A DNA stretch of 64,000 nucleotides, from contig NZ_MDDV01000009.1 of NCBI RefSeq assembly GCF_001854885.1, forward strand, positions 127,655 through 191,654, in the 5' to 3' direction. The DNA comes from Ensifer sp. LCM 4579. Its GTDB lineage: Bacteria > Pseudomonadota > Alphaproteobacteria > Rhizobiales > Rhizobiaceae. This document shows positions 59,826 through 64,000 of this stretch, piece after piece. A program made the translations under genes and the position numbers. The notes under the pieces were generated by a model. It had not been told where the DNA came from. It searched no databases and was given only the letters and a program-made list of their open reading frames with translations. How positions within the stretch are numbered: the first letter of the stretch is position 1; each line of letters opens with the position of its first letter.

Positions 59826-60392
59826 TCATCTTCGCCGGATATTGCGCCACCAGTTGTATCCCCGCGGCTCGTTTGCCTCGACCAGAACGGTCTTCTGCGT
59901 ATCCAGACGGGCGGCGACCACGCCTCCCCCGCTCGCGGCCTTGCCTGGCTTCAGGAGCAGATCGTCGCGACCGATCACCAGGTCGCGCGAGGAGAAGCTA
60001 GAGAATTCGTATTGCTGGCCGAGCGCGATCGCATCCGCCGGGCAGGCGTCCTCGCAGAGCCCACAGAACAGACAGCGCGCCGTGTCGATTTCGAATTTGG
60101 CCGGGCGGCGGTTGCCCTTCTCGTCCTCGTAGGGAACGACTTCGATGCAGTCGCAGGGGCAGATGCGCGCGCAGAGTTCACAGGCGACGCATTTGATCTC
60201 GCCCTCGGCATCGCGTTTCAGGAAATGATGCCCGCGATAGCGCGCATAGGGCAGCCATTTCTCCTTGTCCGGATATTGCATGGTCACGGATCTGGAGAAC
60301 ATGTAGCCGAAGGTCAGGCCGAGCGCGCTCGCGAGATCGGCGAAGAACGCCCAGCCGACCCAAGTTCCAACTCTGTCCAATGCGCGCGACAT
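59826..60392 (-). CDS. nuoI: NADH-quinone oxidoreductase subunit I
   Basis: This gene encodes 188 residues. Two [4Fe-4S] clusters (N6a and N6b) are bound by CVACELCARICPCDC and CLFCGLCEDACPAD. The N-terminus has an amphipathic anchor (FFADLASALGLTFGYMF). It relays electrons from NuoG to NuoB. It is on the minus strand, opposite to nuoA-G, which is unusual. The start could also be the GTG three bases earlier. Confidence 0.95.
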   Translation of the reverse strand: MSRALDRVGTWVGWAFFADLASALGLTFGYMFSRSVTMQYPDKEKWLPYARYRGHHFLKRDAEGEIKCVACELCARICPCDCIEVVPYEDEKGNRRPAKFEIDTARCLFCGLCEDACPADAIALGQQYEFSSFSSRDLVIGRDDLLLKPGKAASGGGVVAARLDTQKTVLVEANEPRGYNWWRNIRRR

Positions 60393-60447
60393 CACCGCCC
60401 CGCTCTACGGCGGCCTTCGCGTCAAAACCCAGAGGCGCAAGGGCCGC

Positions 60448-60552
60448 TGCAATGCTTCCGTTGCCGCATGTCATTTAAATCGAGGTCGATTCAAGAAGAC
60501 ACGCAGTAAAGGCGCGTCGCGATCAAACGTACTCGCGCGACGCGCTTCGGGT
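60448..60552. repeat. RIME-like repeat between nuoH and nuoI
   Basis: The spacer contains AATCGAGGTCGATT (60478-60491), identical to 581-594. It also holds a long inverted repeat with GCGCGTCGCG (about 60512-60521) and CGCGCGACGCGC (about 60534-60545). It has no gene and separates nuoH from nuoI by 212 bases, which breaks the usual tight nuoHI pair. Confidence 0.65.
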
Positions 60553-60604
60553 TTTCATGCATGTCGTTGCCGAGGACCGCCGCAAACTTCAGCGCGACAT
60601 GCGA

Positions 60605-61591
60605 TCAGGAAAAAACAATTCCGGTTATGATTATGTTCGCCAACGACAGAGGAAGCAAGACTTTCCAGCCGATCGTCATCAGCTGATCGTAGCGGTAACG
60701 GGGGAAGGTGAAGCGGAACCACATGAACAGATAGACGAAGAAAGCCACCTTCAGAAGAAACCAGAGCAGCGGCGGCAGGGGGATCAGCACGCCGTTCCAG
60801 CCGCCGAAGAAGAGGATCACCACGAGCACCGAGACCAGCACCATGATCACATATTCGCTGACCATGAAGAAGGCGAAGCGGATGCCGCTATATTCGGTGT
60901 GAAAGCCGGCGCCGAGATCGCCTTCCGCCTCCGCCAGATCGAACGGAATGCGCTGCGCTTCGGCAAGTCCGGCGACGAAAAACACGAAGAAGCCGATCGG
61001 CTGGTAAACGATGTTCCAGAGATCGGCCTGCGCCCGCACGATATCGACGAGGCTCATCGATTGCGCCAGGATGACGACGCCGATGACGGCAAATCCCATC
61101 GGGATCTCGTAGCTGATCATCTGCGCGCAGGTCCGGAGGCTGCCGAGGAGCGCATATTTGCTGTTGGCCGCCCAGCCGCCGAAGATGACGCCATAGACTT
61201 CGAGACCAATCACCGCGAAGACGAAGAGCAGCGCCACATTCATGTTGGAGACGTAGAGCGTGATCTCGGCGCCGAGGACCGAGACCGTCTCGCCGAAGGG
61301 AATTGCCACGAAGACGACGAAGGGCGGGGCGAGAGCAAGGATCGGCGCCAGCTTGAACAGGAAGCGGTCGGCCTCGGCCGGGATGTGATCCTCTTTGGTC
61401 AGCAGCTTGATCCCGTCCGCCATCGGCTGCAGCAAACCATGCCAACCGACACGCATCGGTCCCATGCGCTGCTGCATGTGCCCGGCGATCTTTCGTTCCA
61501 TCCAGGTCAACGGCAAAGGCAGCAATAGCAGCACCGCGATCAGCAGCGCGACCTTGAAGGCGATCAAACCGAGGGCGACGACAAGTTCCAT
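60605..61591 (-). CDS. nuoH: NADH-quinone oxidoreductase subunit H
   Basis: This gene encodes 328 residues with eight membrane helices. ERKIAGHMQQRMGPMRVGWH, GLLQPMADGIKLLTKEDHIP, AQRIPFDLAEAEGDLGAGFH and EYSGIRFAFFMVSEYVIMVL are the conserved blocks that line the quinone chamber. It is on the minus strand downstream of the MscS gene and upstream of nuoI. The start at ATG 61591 is chosen over a GTG six bases earlier. Confidence 0.95.
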   Translation of the reverse strand: MELVVALGLIAFKVALLIAVLLLLPLPLTWMERKIAGHMQQRMGPMRVGWHGLLQPMADGIKLLTKEDHIPAEADRFLFKLAPILALAPPFVVFVAIPFGETVSVLGAEITLYVSNMNVALLFVFAVIGLEVYGVIFGGWAANSKYALLGSLRTCAQMISYEIPMGFAVIGVVILAQSMSLVDIVRAQADLWNIVYQPIGFFVFFVAGLAEAQRIPFDLAEAEGDLGAGFHTEYSGIRFAFFMVSEYVIMVLVSVLVVILFFGGWNGVLIPLPPLLWFLLKVAFFVYLFMWFRFTFPRYRYDQLMTIGWKVLLPLSLANIIITGIVFS

Positions 61592-61710
61592 GTTCACGGC
61601 TACTCATGCAAGGGATTGAAACACCGAGCACTTTGCGCAGCTGTCCGGACCTGCAACGGTACAGCGGCGACGGGTTGCATGCAATGCCGGTGCCGTGCCA
61701 GGATCACCGG

Positions 61711-63813
61711 CTATTCAGCGGCGGCTTCCCCGCCCTGCGCAGCGGCGGCGTTCTTTCTGGCGATCGCATCCCGGTTTGCGGCTGCGGCCGCCATCGCCTG
61801 TTTGTCGTCGCCGGCCACCTGAACGGTGGGCGAGGCGAAATGGAGACCGTTGGCGGCGAAGGCCTCTTTGATCAGGGCCTGGGCTCGACGCCTCACCTGC
61901 GTCTGCGTCCCCGGCTTGGTCTTCATCGCGAAGCTCAAGGTGATGCCGTAGTCGCCAAATTGCTCGACACCCTTCATCTTGACGGTTTCGAGGATCAGGG
62001 GCCCAAGTTCCGGGTCCTCGAGAAGTGTTGCCCCGACGCCCTTCACCACCTTCTTCACCTTGGCGACATCGGTGTCGTAGGCGACGTTGATCTTGAACTT
62101 GTCGATCACCCAGTCGCGGCTCATGTTCTGGACGGCGCCAAGCGAGCCGAAGGGCACCGTGAACACGGGTCCGCGGTGATGGCGTAGCTTGACGGAACGG
62201 ATGCTGAAGGACTCGACCGTGCCCATGTAGCTGCCGCTCTGGATATATTCGCCGACCCGGAAGGCGTCATCCATCATGTAGAAGATGCCGCTGATGATGT
62301 CTTTCACCAGGGTCTGCGAGCCGAAGCCGATGGCGACGCCGAAGACGCCTGCGCCGGCGATCAGCGGGCCGACTTCGACGCCGAGCCCGGAGAGCACCAT
62401 CATGATGGCGACCACGGCAATGAAGGCGGCGAGAAAATTGCGCAGGATCGGCAGCAGGGTGTGCAGGCGCATGTTGCGGGCGACCTCAGCCGGATCCGCG
62501 ACGTCGACGGTGGCTCGCTTGAGGTGAAGATTGATGAACGCCTTCGTCAATTGCCAGATCAGGTCCGCCGCAAGCAGGATGACAACACCTGCAAGAGCGC
62601 CGCGGAAAAGGCGGTTGAAGGCGTCGTCCTGCATCATCGCGCTGCCGCGGACCTGGAATACGAGGGCAAGCCAGACGGCGGCGAGCGCAATGATCGCGAA
62701 GCGCGCGCCGCGGTCGATCAGCACGTTGCGCACGATCTGGATGTGGCTCACTGCTTCACTGTCCTGCATCGACCCGGTCGCGGCACTCGTGAAGCGCAAC
62801 AGCGGCGGCAGGGTGAGGACATAGACGCCGAGCCAGAACAGCACCTTCATGCCGGCGACCCAGACGAGCCACATGAGGACGAGGAGCGCAATGAGCAGGG
62901 CGTTTCGCAACACGCGCCGCCCGGGCGCTATTGCCGGGGCGGGCCGCCTGAGTGTTGTGTCGATCGCCAAGGCGAGAACAATGAGACCAAGGCCGGCCGC
63001 TATGAGATCACGGACATCACTGGGGACCGAGAGCGCATGCATCATGTCGACCACGGCCCACAGGAAGGCCAATGCACCGATAAACAGCACCAGGCGCCGA
63101 TGCCAGAAGCGTGCCGCTTCCGGCGTAATCGAGACCTTCCCATCCTTTGTCCCTGCTCCGCCCTCATATGCCGGCTTCAATGCAGTCGAAACGACCGCGA
63201 TCAGCAGACGAGCGACGATCCAGGCGATGAGCAGCGGCGCCACCGCCGCCTCCAGTTGCCTCGGCCAGTCGGCGAGCACGAAGGCGGCCACGACTGCAAT
63301 TGCAAAAACGAGGAGCGGTGCGATACGGTCGAAGGCGGCAAGGCCACGTTCGCCGGGGTGACGACGTGCACCGCGCCGCAAAATATAGCGCAGCAGGAAC
63401 TCGGCGCCGTAGCCGACGAGGAGCACGAGAGCGAAGCCTTGGAGGATGGGCATCTGCCCGTGGCCCTGAATGTCCGTCGCGATGCGGCTCTTTGCCGCCT
63501 GCCACTCGGCTCCCAGTCGGGGCACCGCATAGCGCATTGCGGTGAGGCGAGTCTTGATCGCGGCGATCCAGCGGGACGCATCGCCCGCGGATGGAGCCGC
63601 CACCGCCGGGGCTGCGGATGGACGGGCAGCAAGCCATTGCCGCACTTCCGGATCGTCCAGCAGCTTGATCAATTGCTGGACCTTGTCCGGCGGCGCGGCC
63701 GTAACCGGCTCTTGTGCCGCGAGCGGCACGGTCAGCGCGAAGAAGAGCTGCAGAACCAGAAGCAGCGCAACGTGAACGCAGCCTCTGCACCCGTACTTCA
63801 AGACTGCCCCCAT
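61711..63813 (-). CDS. large mechanosensitive channel, MscS family
   Basis: This gene encodes 700 residues. A signal peptide (about residues 1-33, ending VPLAA) leads to a periplasmic helical part, then about nine to eleven membrane helices. The MscS core is at residues 480-640: GLGVEVGPLIAGAGVFGVAI, GFGSQTLVKDIISGIFYMMD and GEYIQSGSYMGTVESFSIRS. The C-terminus is rich in Ala and Lys. It opens on membrane tension to release solutes at hypo-osmotic shock. GGGGGA before ATG 63813 supports the start; a TTG start 117 bases earlier is less likely. The link to osmolyte use at the ectoine locus is thematic only. Confidence 0.9.
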   Translation of the reverse strand: MGAVLKYGCRGCVHVALLLVLQLFFALTVPLAAQEPVTAAPPDKVQQLIKLLDDPEVRQWLAARPSAAPAVAAPSAGDASRWIAAIKTRLTAMRYAVPRLGAEWQAAKSRIATDIQGHGQMPILQGFALVLLVGYGAEFLLRYILRRGARRHPGERGLAAFDRIAPLLVFAIAVVAAFVLADWPRQLEAAVAPLLIAWIVARLLIAVVSTALKPAYEGGAGTKDGKVSITPEAARFWHRRLVLFIGALAFLWAVVDMMHALSVPSDVRDLIAAGLGLIVLALAIDTTLRRPAPAIAPGRRVLRNALLIALLVLMWLVWVAGMKVLFWLGVYVLTLPPLLRFTSAATGSMQDSEAVSHIQIVRNVLIDRGARFAIIALAAVWLALVFQVRGSAMMQDDAFNRLFRGALAGVVILLAADLIWQLTKAFINLHLKRATVDVADPAEVARNMRLHTLLPILRNFLAAFIAVVAIMMVLSGLGVEVGPLIAGAGVFGVAIGFGSQTLVKDIISGIFYMMDDAFRVGEYIQSGSYMGTVESFSIRSVKLRHHRGPVFTVPFGSLGAVQNMSRDWVIDKFKINVAYDTDVAKVKKVVKGVGATLLEDPELGPLILETVKMKGVEQFGDYGITLSFAMKTKPGTQTQVRRRAQALIKEAFAANGLHFASPTVQVAGDDKQAMAAAAANRDAIARKNAAAAQGGEAAAE

Positions 63814-63926
63814 GCGATATCCCCCATTTTTTGCGCGAGGTCCCGACGGCCGCGATGGCAGTGTCGTCGTCGAGGCCGGAGGAAAGGCCGGCCGGGTATC
63901 GTCGCAGTCATCCGGCGGCCCTCCAT

Positions 63927-64000
63927 TCAATGTCCGGTCAGGACGAGCGTCTGCACCGGCAGGAGCAGCGCCTGCAGCCGGAGGATCATGGCGTGCACCA
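63927..64000 (-). CDS. 3' end of a gene that continues beyond the window
   Basis: The minus strand is open from the window edge to TGA 63929-63927 and gives 23 residues (VHAMILRLQALLLPVQTLV, then LTGH). The tail is hydrophobic, like the last helix of a membrane protein. It is too short to identify. It lies 113 bases upstream of the MscS gene in the same direction. It could also be a chance frame. Confidence 0.35.
   Translation of the reverse strand, partial: VHAMILRLQALLLPVQTLVLTGH

Overview
The window reads as an accessory replicon or chromosomal region of a GC-rich alphaproteobacterium of the Rhizobiales, most likely Sinorhizobium/Ensifer. The main reasons are an ehu-eut ectoine locus with the gene order known from Sinorhizobium meliloti, short palindromic intergenic repeats of the rhizobial RIME type, and many promoter-like GGAAC-N16-GTT sites of the EcfG/RpoE2 general-stress type. 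No tRNA, rRNA, CRISPR array, insertion sequence or phage gene was seen. The species cannot be fixed from sequence reading alone.

Layout. 1-2.6 kb: the 3' end of an acyl-CoA dehydrogenase gene, a DUF2277 gene, msrA-msrB and an mgtC-like gene. 2.7-16.4 kb: a complete ectoine/hydroxyectoine uptake and degradation locus. It holds doeD and doeC on the minus strand, a small stress-type gene, the asnC-type regulator doeX, the MocR regulator enuR, and the ehuABCD-eutABCDE operon on the plus strand. 16.5-21 kb: small exported proteins, a voltage-gated-type ion channel and a periplasmic Cu/Zn superoxide dismutase, several with EcfG-like promoters. 21.1-28.8 kb: two PQQ-type sugar dehydrogenases transcribed divergently, a DUF2231 membrane protein and a glycogen-debranching-type enzyme. 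28.8-40.7 kb: one long minus-strand operon for alternative complex III (actABCDEF), an unknown one-helix protein, a SCO copper chaperone and a caa3-type oxidase. 40.9-49.6 kb: a sugar locus with a ROK repressor, a signal-less binding protein, an isomerase, an oxidoreductase, an ABC importer and a small monooxygenase-fold protein. 49.7-51.9 kb: a cation diffusion facilitator, a repeat element and two hypothetical genes. 52.1-61.6 kb: a second-type complex I set, with nuoABCDEFG on plus and nuoI and nuoH on minus, nuoJ-N not in the window, and a CBS-domain gene between the halves. 61.7-64 kb: a large MscS-type channel and the 3' end of another gene.

How it works together. The ectoine genes import ectoine and hydroxyectoine and convert them through N-acetyl-diaminobutyrate and diaminobutyrate to aspartate. 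Their control is probably by EnuR, with an exact shared 10-base motif at enuR and ehuA. The respiratory genes could form an alternative chain: NADH to quinone through the split complex I, glucose to quinone through the membrane PQQ dehydrogenase, then quinol through alternative complex III to the caa3 oxidase. Spread between these blocks are at least nine GGAAC-N16/17-GTT sites placed upstream of genes in the right orientation, which suggests that much of the non-ectoine cargo belongs to the general stress response.
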